Below, one piece after another: positions 54,017-64,000 of a stretch of DNA of 64,000 nucleotides. A program made the position numbers and the translations under genes. The DNA is from Turritopsis dohrnii (Eukaryota; Cnidaria; Hydrozoa; Anthoathecata; Oceaniidae). Numbering within the stretch: the first letter of the stretch is position 1; every line of letters begins with the position of its first letter. The DNA lies in the NCBI GenBank assembly GCA_027922465.2, contig BQMF02000792.1, positions 1 to 64,000 on the forward strand, read 5' to 3'. The notes below the pieces were generated by a model. That model was not told the origin of the DNA. It made no database searches and worked only from the letters and a program-made list of their open reading frames with translations.

Positions 54017-54913
54017 TATAAACATACATAGACGTTGAACGAAACGAAACGTAGGAAGTAGGTGAATCCTACTTTTCATATTCTAACAAAATACCGTCAC
54101 TTTATTTTATTTATATCGTTTGTTATCAAAATCCCTTGGACGGTCACGTATATGAAACATGGAATCTACTATATGTAAACAAACAATCTTATTACGGCGA
54201 TAGCAACAATTTCTAGTTTTTATTTACATTTCCTTTTCGAAAAAGATTTTTTCTCTCTCTCTTGGCGCACATTTGTCTTTAAAATATATTTTGCAGCTCA
54301 TGCAAGTATATTTCTTTTGTTATAAATTCTGGTTATTAATTAAGCTACGTTTACATTAGCGAAAGATTCAAGCACATTCTTTCCCCAGTATTCACCCGTT
54401 TCTCTCTGCGTTAAATTTTCCAAAAGTGGAAAACAGCCTTTAGTCTAAAAATAAAAATCTATTTCCAGATGGATCGTGTTTTTGTATCTATTCATATTAT
54501 TGCGCCAGTTTTATAATGCCGTTTTTCACCATTTGGTTCTTGTTTATAATTTGAGGTTTAATGCTTCTATTTTATTATGATACATAGAGAATCTACAATG
54601 ATGAAAATCTTATTAACTTATTGACTTTATTCTTATAATTAACATCACTTCTGACTTACAAATCGATTTTTTGAAATCGCTTTTTCGATTCAAGTGAATC
54701 GCTTTTCCGATTCAAGTGAATCGCTTTTCCGATTCAAGTGAATCGATTTTCCGATTCAAGTGAATCCCTTTTCCGATTCAAGTGAATCGCTTTTCCGATT
54801 CAAGTGAATCGATTTCGAAATCGCTTTTCCGATTATTTTGAATCGATTTTTTGCAGCTAAAAATCGATTTTAAAGAATCGATTTTTCGCTTGTTATCCTT
54901 TTCCCATAAACCG

Positions 54914-56340
54914 TCACATATAAGGTCCGTTTGCTTTATTATCAGATAAAGAATTAATAAGCTTTGCAACCTCGTCAGCAGTTACAGGAGATATATTGAA
55001 TGATTCCATGAAACGGTTAGGGCTTTTTAAGTATTGAGAAAAATGTTTTGAGGTATAGGGGATTGAAGCCCTTATAGTATCAGCAACAGAGGAGAAGTAA
55101 TCATTGAATGCATTGGCTACAGTAGAAGGGTCAGAGGTGATGTCACCATTAACAGATATCAAATAAGAATTGAGATTAGAGGAGGAGCTAACAGATATTA
55201 TTTCTTTCACCCCTTTCCAGATATTTTTAATGTTATTGATATTGGAATTAAAGTACTCAGAATAATAACTTTTCTTACTTATTCTACACAATGAGACAAT
55301 TTGGTTTCTGTAACGCTTGTATTGTAAGTGAAGAGAAGATTTTAAAGATGGATCATTAGTTTTAAAAAAATTTTTGAGAAGTCTATCTCTGGTTCACATA
55401 GACTTCTTAATTCCTGGAGTTGTCCAGGGTTTTGATAAAAATTTAATTTGTTTCTTAATGGTCAGTTTGATGAGAGGCACATGTTGATTTACTAAATTCA
55501 TAGTAGTGGTATAAAATATTTCAAAAGAGGTATTGACATTACCAGCAGATAGTTCAAGTTTACAATCCCAATCAATATCAAAATAGTCTAGCATAAAATT
55601 TTCTTGATCGAATTTTGACCAATCACACTTGTAGGTAGGAGTATTTGTGGGGTTTGACTTTTCAGAGTTGAGAAGAAATATAAATTGCGGAAGATGATCA
55701 GAGATGCTACAAACTAAATTACCTGTAATAAGCTTGAATTTAGATGAAGAGACAAAAATGTTGTCAATGAGAGATTTTGATGAATTTGTTATCCGAGTAG
55801 GAAAGAGAATAGTGGGGGAAAGAGAATAGGAACCAAGAATGTCTAAAAAACTGGAGCACTGAGAGTTTTCCGAATTCAATATATAAATCAATATTCAAGT
55901 CACCCAACAAAATTAAGGTTTTATTTTCCTTGCACGCTTTCTCCAGAAGAGGAGTTAAATAGTCAGAATTAAATTCCTGAATAGGCATCAGAGGACGTTT
56001 GTAAATTGAGGCAACCAGTATGTTGCCTTTTTTTCCTTGGGTTATTTCAACTAACACCGATTCAAGCTGTTTAGATTTTTAGGTTTAGCTATTTAGGTTT
56101 ATATGAGAGATTGCTTGAGATGTATAGTAGAGCACCTCCAGCGCTGAAGAATCAGTTGGAGTGTGTGTATGAGAATAGTTAGGAAGTGAAAAATTTATAG
56201 CAGGAAAAGCAGATTTAAATCTAGTTTCAGTTATATAATAGCAATAATACCAAAATGATGCTTAAGGCTAAGTAAAAGTGTATGGAGCTCTTCGAAAAGG
56301 GAATTTAGCAGTTAGGACCACTCGACCAAAACTTGCAATA
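54914..56340 (-). pseudogene. LINE endonuclease domain, frameshifted
   Basis: APE-type endonuclease of the LINE. Minus-strand order: weak N-terminal part at about 56330-56080 (INFSLPNYSHTHTPTDSSAG, GVLLYISSNLS), then LVEITQGKKGNILVASIYKR and ILLGDLNIDL (56057-55764), then PTRITNSSKSLIDNIFVSSS and CSISDHLPQF (55891-55394), where SDH is the catalytic histidine motif. The linker to RT (NDYFSSVADTIRASIP, INSLSDNKANGPY) ends at the foldback insertion at 54918. Confidence 0.85.
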
Positions 56341-57894
56341 AAAAACGTCTGATACTACTTTATGACAGCCACACGACGAAGTGCATTCACAACTTTTTCT
56401 TCTGATTTGAGAATACAAGATTGAGAAATGTATTGTAAAATCGTGGAAGAAGTAATTATTAATCTGATTTAATTTGTAACTTAGGACTCTTTACTTTGTA
56501 CATTCACGTCAATATAAATAAATTGTCCAGAACAAATTACTTGTGTTTTTATATGAAACCCGAGAATATGTAAATAGAATTCATCGAGATACATACGTAG
56601 TTCATCGTAATACTAAGGCACAAAAGATCAGGAGCACAAAAATTCTTGCGACTTTCGCGACATTTTGTGTACGCAACATTTTGCTTTTTTAGGATTCACG
56701 ACTTTATATATATACTGGCGACTTTTAAATATTTTCACAAACAAAACATTTCACAGACCATTTTTTTTTTTCCTTTCCGGAAAAGTGAACTTGCAGGGTG
56801 CTCGTGACATTTTGTGTTATTTTCGTATTCTGATTGAATAACTTCGTTTCCTGATCCCCAAAATAAGTAGGCAGTGGCGTAACTCGGGGGTGTTGCTTTG
56901 GGTGCGATCGCACCACCCTCGGATTTAGTTGGCCTTCTTTTCTTACCAAGCAATTTTTCAAGCGATATTCTTTGTACTAAATTTCTAAAAGAGCCATTCT
57001 AAAAAAAGTACGACATTCAATACTTTTCGTCACAAAAAACATATTAAATGATTGGTAGACACTTTATTGGTAAACAGTTCTAAGTAACTTTAACGATTTT
57101 CTGACCGTTGAAAAATTTAAAAGGTAGTTCTGACCTATTCGTAGTTGCTCAGAGTAGCGTTTTTTCGATGTCACAAAGCCAATAGTGGGTATTAGCAGAG
57201 GTTCATTTACAATGGCTCTGTCTAAAAATTTAAGTGCATAAGGTATAATGTTCAACGTTTCTGCTTTCGCTCTATGCGGCTTTGATTGACTCATAATTAG
57301 ATATCTGCACAATATCCATCAAACACTGCTTATTACTAGAACACTAAGTTTACGTTAAAGGGAGGACTGAGCGTGTTACTACGAAACATATAATGTTCTG
57401 GTGAAGCATGTAATAACCATTCGTTCGTTTGAATTATTCATTCCGAATGCTTCCCGAAAATTTATTATTGCAATGTTTGGTATTGTCATGTTAATGATTT
57501 TAATAATCGTTTTGTCGATACGCCACACAATAACGCAATTTAATTTTATGACCATTATTGAAACTGAAGCTAATGTTCGCTAGAAAAGCGGTACTCCTCC
57601 GAAGATGTAGAAATTCTTCGTTTTCTTCTTTCTTCATTTTCTGATGAACTAAGCCGAAAGGGAAATTTTGACACGGTAAAAAGTTTTGTTTTTGCATAAA
57701 GTTTCACCACCCCAAAAATAAAAAAAATTTACCGCGTCGAATTTTCCCTAGAGCTATGTTTCTATGCAGTTGCTATGCTAGATCGTCATCATTCAATCGG
57801 ATGTATTCAAATAGGAGAGTAAAATAAAATTATCGAGGCAATTCTTTATAACAAATCACGATTATTTTAGCGACGAAATCTGGTCGAGTGGTCC
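56315..57894. mobile_element. Non-autonomous TIR element splitting the LINE
   Basis: Ends GGACCACTCGACCA and its complement, with TA on both sides (56313-56314 and 57895-57896). It separates FHLNIASLNS from EELHTLLLSL in the LINE ORF, which are contiguous in the family, so the insertion site is certain. At 1580 bp it has no recognisable transposase. A GC-rich palindrome GGTGCGATCGCACC lies near 56900. Confidence 0.8.
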
Positions 57895-57975
57895 TAGCTG
57901 TTTAGTGAAGCAATATTTAAGTGGAAGGCAGAAAAAGACTTAGATTTATTCTTGATCAATTGAAACTCGTCACAG

Positions 57976-58350
57976 TCATACATAGTACTTGCAGTTACTG
58001 ATTGTAAAGTCTTCATGAGAATATTGGGTAGATTCATGGCTTAGAGTGTCAAGTTCAGTAAATAGAGTTTTGAATTCGTGTAAATCAACACTAGAAGTAG
58101 GGCAGTCTTGGGGGGAGTCGAAATTAGTGTTATGAAGGGAAAATTTTTGCATTACAATCTTTGCAATACCAAGGGGCTTTGTTGTCAGACTTAACAAGAG
58201 ATTCGAAATCTTTGTTGGAAATTTTACTACATTTTTTGTGAATCCAGCAGTTGCAGTGATCACAAAAAATTGAGTTGCAGTTTCCAGGAACAAGCTTATT
58301 ACAGATTGGACAGTAGTATTTTTCGTTTTCAGACACAGACATAAAAAAAA
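57976..58350 (-). pseudogene. LINE ORF N-terminus with PHD zinc finger, frameshifted
   Basis: KYYCPICNKLVPGNCNSIFC, DHCNCWIHKKCSKI and WYCKDCNAKIFP form a C4HC3 PHD-type finger. The protein then continues in another frame (HNTNFDSPQDCPTSSVDLHE) to NCKYY and FHLNIASL, the start of the endonuclease domain. A frame change lies near 58135. PHD-like fingers at this position are known from CR1-related LINEs. Confidence 0.85.
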
Positions 58351-58544
58351 CAAAAAAAAACAAAACAAACAAACTCAAATTGAGAAAAATCAGAGGGAAA
58401 AGAACAAATATTCACAAATTATGGCAGAAACCTTGAAAAAAAACACAAGAAAACAATACACTGGAGAACGCGAACGCAAGAACTTCTCTATAACGGATAC
58501 CACAGCACAAACGCCATTATGAATTTAAAAAGACCCGAGGTTTA

Positions 58545-58925
58545 AGGCCGACCTCCACTCAACAAATTTTGTACGCGCGGGCGGACGACAATTCAATAAT
58601 ACGCATGCGTGCAAGCACACGCTGCGAACACATTTCGTCCGTTCGCAAGTAAAAGTAGACCAGTGGTCTATACCAAGCGACAGCGTACGTTCGCAGAAAA
58701 TAAATGATGTAATCAAAACAATTAAAACCAATCAAATGCTGCTAAACATTTTAACTGTAGTATTGTAGTAGTATTATTTTCTTCTTTTCAGTTTGACAGT
58801 CATGTTTGCTATTATTTTTTATAATCTAAGGATTATTTGCAGATATTCAATATCCACTCACGCTGGTGCATACACCGGCTTCGTTCGTCCGCGCGTACAA
58901 TATTTTGTTGAGTGGAGGCCGGCCT
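58545..58925. mobile_element. Harbinger-type MITE (TTA duplication)
   Basis: Ends AGGCCGACCTCCACTCAACA and the complement of AGGCCGGCCTCCACTCAACA; inverted similarity continues into the GTACGCGCGGGCGGACGA region, about 45 bp in all. TTA flanks both sides (58542-58544, 58926-58928). It is 381 bp with no gene. A 3-bp TTA duplication points to PIF/Harbinger mobilisation. Confidence 0.8.
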
Positions 58926-58939
58926 TTAAGGCGCCTTCT

Positions 58940-59816
58940 AATTCATAAGAGAAGTAAGTGCACGAAAAGAATCACTACTGATTATTACTTCCCCTTTCAG
59001 AAAATTCGAAGTCCGGAAAAGCCTCAAACAGTTCTTCTTCACCAAGTACTTTTATGGTTGATCCATCGCTAAGTTTTATTCTGACAGACTCATTTTGATA
59101 TTTAAATTTCTCAATAGCTTTTTTCCTTTTCAATTCTCTGCAACACGCCACGTTAAACGCTGCTGTTCAAATTTTCGTTCACGAAAACTTCCGAATTCGA
59201 AGGAAGGCCGCAGTATTCAAAATCAATGTTGTTGAGGTTTTTTTTGTTTTTTTTTAAGTTATTTCACAGGCTTTTCTGTTTACAAAACGAACAACCACAT
59301 TTTTAGTTTTTCGTTTCCTGGACTTCGGGAGTCTGTGGTGACAGGCCTCAATCTCAACCTCGTACCCAGGGTTTCTTGCCTTTTCGATATGTCCGTATAT
59401 CGAAAAGGCAAGAAATCCTGGGTACGAGGTTGGCCTCAATCTCTCGTTACCTTTGACATCAACATCAATGCACTCCAAAATTTTCATCATTGTTGTTTCT
59501 AAACTAAACTTTCATCAGGAACACTGTCATCAATACCCGCGAATTCTAAATTATTTCGTCTAACGTACTGGTTGTTGGCGTTTCACTTGCGTTTCAAGTG
59601 ATCTTATTTTTTCTTCTAGCCCCTGTACTTTACTTTGTAACACTTTGTTAGCATCCGTTAAACTCTTGATTAAGGCATTTTTTATTTCATTGATGTCTTC
59701 CTGCATTTGAAGATTTCTGGTTGATATAGATGATTTGAATTCATTTTCAAATTTATTGAATCCTTCGTTAATTGTCGTTTGTATACCGATAAATCTTTGG
59801 ATCTTGTAGTGGACAT
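58940..59816 (-). pseudogene. L1-like LINE ORF1 protein, decayed
   Basis: Possible ATG at 59816. In shifted frames: a coiled coil (TTINEGFNKFENEFKSSIST, DINEIKNALIKSLTDANKVL, VQGLEEKIRSLETQVKRQQ), then MMKILECIDVDVKG, then the RRM-like core with EACHHRLPKSRKRKTKNVVV and RFVNRKACEIT, then a C-terminal domain (VFVNENLNSS, FKYQNESVRIKLSDGSTIKV, LFEAFPDFEF). This is the coiled coil-RRM-CTD order of L1-type ORF1 proteins, which bind RNA. A hairpin MITE interrupts it and several frameshifts are present. No associated ORF2 is seen. Confidence 0.7.
59355..59432. mobile_element. 78-bp hairpin MITE with 9-bp target duplication
   Basis: Left arm CAACCTCGTACCCAGGGTTT, then CTTGCCTTTTCGATAT, almost perfectly complemented to the right across a TCCG-like centre. 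Direct repeats CCTCAATCT flank it (59346-59354 and 59434-59442), a 9-bp duplication as made by Mutator-like transposases. It interrupts the L1-like ORF1 relic. Confidence 0.8.
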
Positions 59817-59822
59817 GTTTGA

Positions 59823-60355
59823 AGGCGGCGCGCTTTGCTGTTAGGTAAATTATACAGACACGTCCGTTCGCATCGGAGGTCAGTGACGAATTAAGAATTA
59901 AGAATCCCCATCAGGCTCATATTAATATATGTTAATTTCAAAAAGCCTCGTAATCTAATGTAAATCCTGACCGTGATAAATATCAGTTGTTCTTTTGTTG
60001 GTATTTTCATGCTTTTAAACCACAAGTTTGAAAGTTTCAATAATTCGAACTTTTAGGTCGGAAATCGAATGGATGTCAAGAAATTGAACACTGATGAAAA
60101 AATAAGATTTTTAACAATATTATTCTTTTACATTATTATTAAACACTACTGTTCAAAAAACTTAAAAATCACGTAAGAACAATATTTAATGCTCATTTTT
60201 GAAGAATCATTAAAAATCACAAGGCTTCTGCTGCTGCTCGTGGTGAAAATGACGCCACTCTTATGTTTCACTATGCTGGGCGCAAAAAGGGCGGAAAAGT
60301 AAATTGAAAAATTCTCGATAATGCAGAAATTAACATCACCTCGTTTACCCAGTCT
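59823..60355. other. Stretch upstream of RPS16
   Basis: No gene recognised. The left part may be the 5' UTR side of the L1-like relic, and the right part must include the RPS16 promoter. Confidence 0.4.
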
Positions 60356-60360
60356 TTTAA

Positions 60361-60593
60361 CCTTTCGATCTGCCTGGTAAGATGGCGTCCATGTTGTTGA
60401 GTTATGAAGATAGCCTTTTAATATCACACAATATCTCCGCAATCTACCCAATATTATTAAGTGAATATTTATTTACAGCTAACCTGTCCATGAATGTTGT
60501 GTTTTTTATACAAAAATTTAGGTCTATTGTATGAAATAGAGTTATATATATGAATTGACAGTAATGGCTCTTTAACTCCGATGTTCCTTTTAG
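60361..60593 (+). promoter_or_regulatory. Likely RPS16 transcription start (TOP-like) and first intron
   Basis: CCTTTCGATCTGCCTG at 60361 is a pyrimidine-rich string like the 5' TOP of ribosomal-protein mRNAs. It is followed at once by a GTAAGA donor. The matching acceptor is GTTCCTTTTAG ending at 60593, 23 bases before the ATG. The model is a tiny non-coding first exon plus a 218-bp intron. This is inference. Confidence 0.5.
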
Positions 60594-60616
60594 GTAAACG
60601 AAGCTAGCAGAAGGAT

Positions 60617-61048
60617 ATGGCCGCTCCAACATCAGTCCAAGTTTTTGGACGCAAGAAAACTGCAACAGCCGTTGCGTTTTGTAAGCGTGGTAATGGTATG
60701 ATTAAAGTCAACGGACGTCCCTTAGACTTAGTTCAACCTGTCACTTTGAGAATGAAGGTTCAAGAACCAGTTTTGCTGTTAGGAAAAGAACGCTTTGCTG
60801 GTATTGATATTAGAGTACGAGTCAAGGGAGGTGGTCAAGTAGCACAGTTGTATGCTGTTCGCCAAGCTATTTCTAAAGCAATTGTTGCATATTACCAAAA
60901 ATTTGTTGATGAAGCTTCGAAAAAAGAAATTAAAGATCTCTTAGTTCAGTATGATCGATCTTTACTTGTTGCTGATCCAAGAAGATGTGAAGCCAAAAAA
61001 TTTGGAGGTCCTGGTGCCCGTGCTCGTTACCAAAAATCCTATCGTTAA
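60617..61048 (+). CDS. RPS16: Ribosomal protein S16 (uS9), small subunit
   Basis: A complete 143-aa uS9 protein in one exon, with no internal intron. [20 protein letters not shown], then [49 protein letters not shown] and the C-terminal [14 protein letters not shown], whose basic tail reaches the P-site tRNA. Length and ends agree with animal RPS16. A 3' splice site 23 bases upstream of the ATG indicates a 5' non-coding exon. An AATAAA at 61224-61229 is a likely poly(A) signal. COQ6 follows on the same strand 290 bp later. Confidence 0.98.
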   Translation: MAAPTSVQVFGRKKTATAVAFCKRGNGMIKVNGRPLDLVQPVTLRMKVQEPVLLLGKERFAGIDIRVRVKGGGQVAQLYAVRQAISKAIVAYYQKFVDEASKKEIKDLLVQYDRSLLVADPRRCEAKKFGGPGARARYQKSYR

Positions 61049-61341
61049 ATGTTCATCCCAATATGGACAACGAAATGTATTTCATTTTGTCATTGCTAAA
61101 TATCTTTCCAGTGACATAAACTGTTGTTTTCTTTGTGTCGTATGGTTTCATATACTCTTTCATTGTGCTTGATTTTGAGTGAGTAGTTTTATGAGTTCTG
61201 TGAGATGTTCGTCTTCATTAATGAATAAAAGTTAAGAGAGAAACTCTTAAAAAGAAAAACCGGATGTAATATTTACCTCTACACTCAGGAGATCGTAGAT
61301 ATCAATAAAACATTCACTTTTAAGGTATTTCTAAAAGAGAA

Positions 61342-63872
61342 ATGCTGAAGTATATCTGTAAAACTGCTACACATGTACCTAAATGTTTCCTGCACAGATG
61401 GCTGTGGAGTAGGAATCTAAGTTTGGAAAATGGTGAGAAATATTTTGACGTGGTTATAGCTGGTGGCGGAATGGTAGGGACATCTCTTGCTTGTGCATTA
61501 GGTATAGCGATAGTATTGCCAATTGTTTATCGACACAAGTCTTCATAATTTATAATAAATTAAATTTCTTGTTTTGGTTTTTAGGATCTTCACCAATATT
61601 TCAGGATCAAGAAGTGTGTCTTCTTGAAGCAATGTCTGAAGCACCTCAGAAAAACTGGCGAACTTCTTCACTAGAAAATAGGGTGTCAGCAATCACACCA
61701 AGCTCAAAAGAATTTCTTAAAGGTATGTTTTTTTATGACTGTATGGTTATTTTGTTGTCCTTGATTTTAAAACAATGGGTATCTTTATTTTCTGTTGCTT
61801 AGTACCAAAATTCATGAATCTCTCTATTGAATATTGCATACAGTAATGCCAAGAAAAGAATAAACGGAAAATATTTTCATAACAACTTCCTAATAATTAT
61901 GTATCATAATGAATCAAGAGTTCAAAAAGTACTTATATTCCAAAGAAGAATGTTTAACTAGTTTTTCTGGCGAATAAAAATATTCACTATGGCATTCCTC
62001 CCTTCCTCTTGAAACACTTTTAAAAGATTCCAGCTATAAATTCCGCCATAATTTTCTGTAAGTAAAATATAGAAACTGGGTGACTTATTGAAGCATCATT
62101 TCCCGCGTTGTGATAACACCTGGTCGTTCAAGTTGAATTGAAAAATCTCTTGTTTGGATTTTATTAGCTTTTTGAATACACTTTTGTTCGTTCGAATATC
62201 ACCTGAGAAGGAAAGAAATTTTAGAGCGTTCTTAACAATTCCAACAGCCTTAACCTGAAAAATATAAACAAATGAAAAAGTAAAATTTCAGATGCTGTAA
62301 ATTAGCACATGCGCAGCCCACGAAATTCAGGTCGGCATTCGGCAATGCCGACCTGAAAACCGACCTAGACAAGCATGGGGTCGGCTAAATTTTGCCGACC
62401 TAAATACACAATTTTCACGGCATTTTCCTTTTTCTTATCCTAACGTAATATCAAAACATGATTTCTAACATTCTAACAATATTCTTCGTTCGTATCAATA
62501 AACTTATTTACATACATGACTGCGTTTTTTCTTAAATCTCCGATCCCCTTCAATATGAATTTAACATGTGAGTACTGGGCCTTACATGGCTACCGTGAGA
62601 TTAGCACCAAACCATGCGCCATTTTTAAAATCGCCTTGCTCACGTTATTGCTTCTTGTAACGCCAGCAACAACAAGATACATTGGTAAAATTTGAGTGTA
62701 TGCAGGACTGTACAAAGTTTTCAATCGTCAGTTACTATGATTTGCAAAAATAAAAGTGTTGGGAAGAATGTGCAATTTCAGATGAGGTGAAACCTGTTGT
62801 GCCGACCCAGGGAAGCAAGGAGAACGGCAATGCCGACCTAAAGTAAGGCCTAGGTCGGCAAAACTTCGCCGGCCTTCGGCCGGTTTAGGACGGCACTTAC
62901 GTGCCTTCCTAAAATTCTTCGAATTTCGTGGGCTGCATGCGCATCAGATTTAAAAACATTGGCAGAAATTGTGTGTGCATCGTGATCCAGGTTTAGAACT
63001 TTCGTGGGAGAAATATTGAAGTTTTCCTGTAACAAGGACTAAAAACATAAAATATGACATGTCATATGGTAAATTTTACTATCATTGTATGACTGGAGAG
63101 TGCATTTTTAGAGCATCTGGAGGTACAAATTTCCAAATGGTGGTGCCTTCGTGGGCCACTGCACTCCAATGTATGTACCGGTATGCCCAAAAAAACTCTG
63201 GATACATCACTGTCCATGCCACATTTGATCAATTCAATTTCTGTCTGGTGTTTTTCTATATTTTTCAACGTGTACCAACACTTCTATTTTAGGAATTGGA
63301 GTATGGGATAGAATTAGAGAGAAACGGTACCACCCTTTTCATAAAATGCATGTGAGTTTATTATGGGAATCTTTTACTATCCAACTTTTTGGTTTCAAAA
63401 TACAAAGTTATCAAGGTGGCTTTTTAGAAGGTTAGCTTGTTTCATATAAACAGGAGATGAAACTTCAAGCAAGTTCAGAAGTGGATCCTATTATGTTAAA
63501 TGTCTTGTAAATCTTAACTTTAATTCAAAGGTTTGGGATGGATGCTCATCTGGTAATATTTCATTCAACTCATACGACCTCAATGAAGACCATATCGCTT
63601 ACATGATCGAAAATTCAGTAATCGTTGAAAGTTGTACAGACATTGTGAAAGAACTTCATGCAATCAGTGTTCAGTATAATTCTAAAATTAGTGATATACT
63701 TTTTCCTGATACAGTATGTGTTTAGCAGTATTCAATAGTATGTGCTATGGAAGTTGATGAATTAGAAATAAGTATTCTTCTGTTGAATTATCCCCAGGGA
63801 AGCAATGAGTATTATGAAGATTTGGTCACTGTACAACTGGAAAATGGCAATCTGATCAAGACAAAGTTTTTG
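61342..63872 (+). CDS. COQ6: COQ6, ubiquinone biosynthesis FAD monooxygenase (5' part, 5 exons, runs off window)
   Basis: Exons inferred from splice sites and homology: 61342-61501, 61585-61722, 63293-63351, 63531-63713, 63798-63872; phases agree throughout. The last donor is TTG|GTAGGC, after which the window ends inside an intron, so about half of the protein is missing. The N-terminus (MLKYICKTATHVPKCFLHRW) is basic and without acids, a likely mitochondrial presequence. FAD binding: FDVVIAGGGMVGTSLACALG (GxGxxG). Next come SLENRVSAITPSSKEFLK, GIGVWDRIREKRYHPFHKMH, VWDGCSSGNISFNSY and AYMIENSVIVESC. COQ6 hydroxylates the C5 of the ubiquinone ring on the matrix side of the inner membrane with ferredoxin. 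Intron 2 is enlarged to 1.6 kb by a MITE. Confidence 0.93.
62313..62936. mobile_element. MITE in COQ6 intron 2 (AGGTCGGC repeats)
   Basis: Ends GCAGCCCACGAAATTC and its complement, flanked by ATGC on both sides (62309-62312, 62937-62940). The subterminal regions contain many copies of AGGTCGGC, CCGACCT and CGGCAATGCCGACCT, and a CGCCGGCCTTCGGCCGG palindrome near 62870. No transposase. Confidence 0.8.
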
Positions 63873-64000
63873 GTAGGCCTTGAATCATTTCAATCTCAAG
63901 CCTAATGTAACTTAAAATATCGTTCTATAGTCTGTTCACCACATTCATGGCCAAATCGTTAGTTTCAGTCTGATAAGCTTTCTCATTAGCACATATATAC

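Larger units (their letters stand above)
51788..54918 (+). mobile_element. Foldback transposon B (TGTGACGG family) with mariner inside
   Basis: Ends TGTGACGGTTTATGGGAAAA, then GGATAACAAGCGA, inverted at 54918. Subterminal arrays use a 22-bp unit (GAATCGCTTTTCCGATTCTA plus AT) at 51835-52078 and, with the variant CAAGTGAATCGCTTTTCCG, at 54660-54860. Element A at 16109 shares about 31 bp of the outer ends, but its arrays are unrelated. The flanks are TA-rich. Removing the element and one TA restores the LINE sequence across the site (GGACCT TATAGTATTG on the minus strand), supporting a TA duplication. The loop contains a mariner element; no transposase of its own is seen. Confidence 0.85.
50298..58380 (-). 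mobile_element. LINE (CR1/L2-like, PHD-EN-RT) split by two insertions
   Basis: A non-LTR retrotransposon on the minus strand. Its 3' tail is a short ATTC microsatellite (about 50296-50313), as in CR1/L2 elements. The coding order is PHD finger, APE-type endonuclease, RT. It is interrupted by a TIR element at 56315-57894 and by foldback element B at 51788-54918. Without these the LINE is about 3.4 kb. Several frameshifts mean it is dead. Confidence 0.88.

Noticed and set aside
1..64000. tRNA, rRNA and snRNA genes
   Set aside because: I looked for cloverleaf A/B-box patterns and conserved rRNA strings and saw none I could support by eye.

Overview
The window is nuclear DNA of an invertebrate animal, most likely a cnidarian and plausibly a hydrozoan. 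It is AT-rich, its genes have short exons with GT..AG introns, and repeats are abundant. It carries a DEG/ENaC channel of the cnidarian HyNaC/ASIC kind, metazoan single-copy genes (AVEN, HYLS1, COQ6, RPS16) and many transposon families. The species assignment is inference.

Layout. 1-11.8 kb is mobile DNA dominated by a near-perfect inverted repeat: arms 1913-5761 and 7147-10993 around a 1.4 kb spacer. Each arm carries the 3' part of a Penelope-like element (PLE), a Harbinger transposase gene and a fragment of Helitron helicase. A third PLE 3' fragment abuts the right arm head-to-head. 11.8-20.8 kb holds a Harbinger Myb/SANT gene, a foldback element (16109-17690) with a second PLE in its loop, and a deleted Tigger/pogo element. 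20.8-48.1 kb is the host gene block, all on the minus strand. In transcription order it is HYLS1 (8 exons), an intronless Mab-21/cGAS-like nucleotidyltransferase, an intronless acetate kinase, AVEN (8 exons) and a DEG/ENaC channel (7 exons). I rebuilt the exon chains by hand from splice sites, phase and homology; HYLS1, AVEN and the channel close as complete reading frames of 315, 404 and 495 codons. Their introns and flanks hold tandem Helitrons, MITEs and minisatellites.

48.1-60.3 kb is again mobile. A PHD-endonuclease-RT LINE on the minus strand is interrupted by a TIR element and by a second foldback element of the 16 kb family, and that foldback itself contains a mariner. A MITE and an L1-like ORF1 relic follow. 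60.4-64 kb carries RPS16 and the first five exons of COQ6 on the plus strand.

Function. Apart from adjacency I see no shared pathway among the host genes. The most unusual host features are the acetate kinase, an enzyme not expected in animals, lying about 500 bp downstream of a putative nucleic-acid-sensing nucleotidyltransferase with an intact catalytic triad. Both genes have a 3' splice site directly before the ATG, which fits spliced-leader trans-splicing or a 5' non-coding exon. The most unusual mobile features are the 9 kb palindrome, hammerhead-ribozyme-like motifs in PLE tails, and a foldback family that shares outer ends but carries unrelated subterminal arrays.
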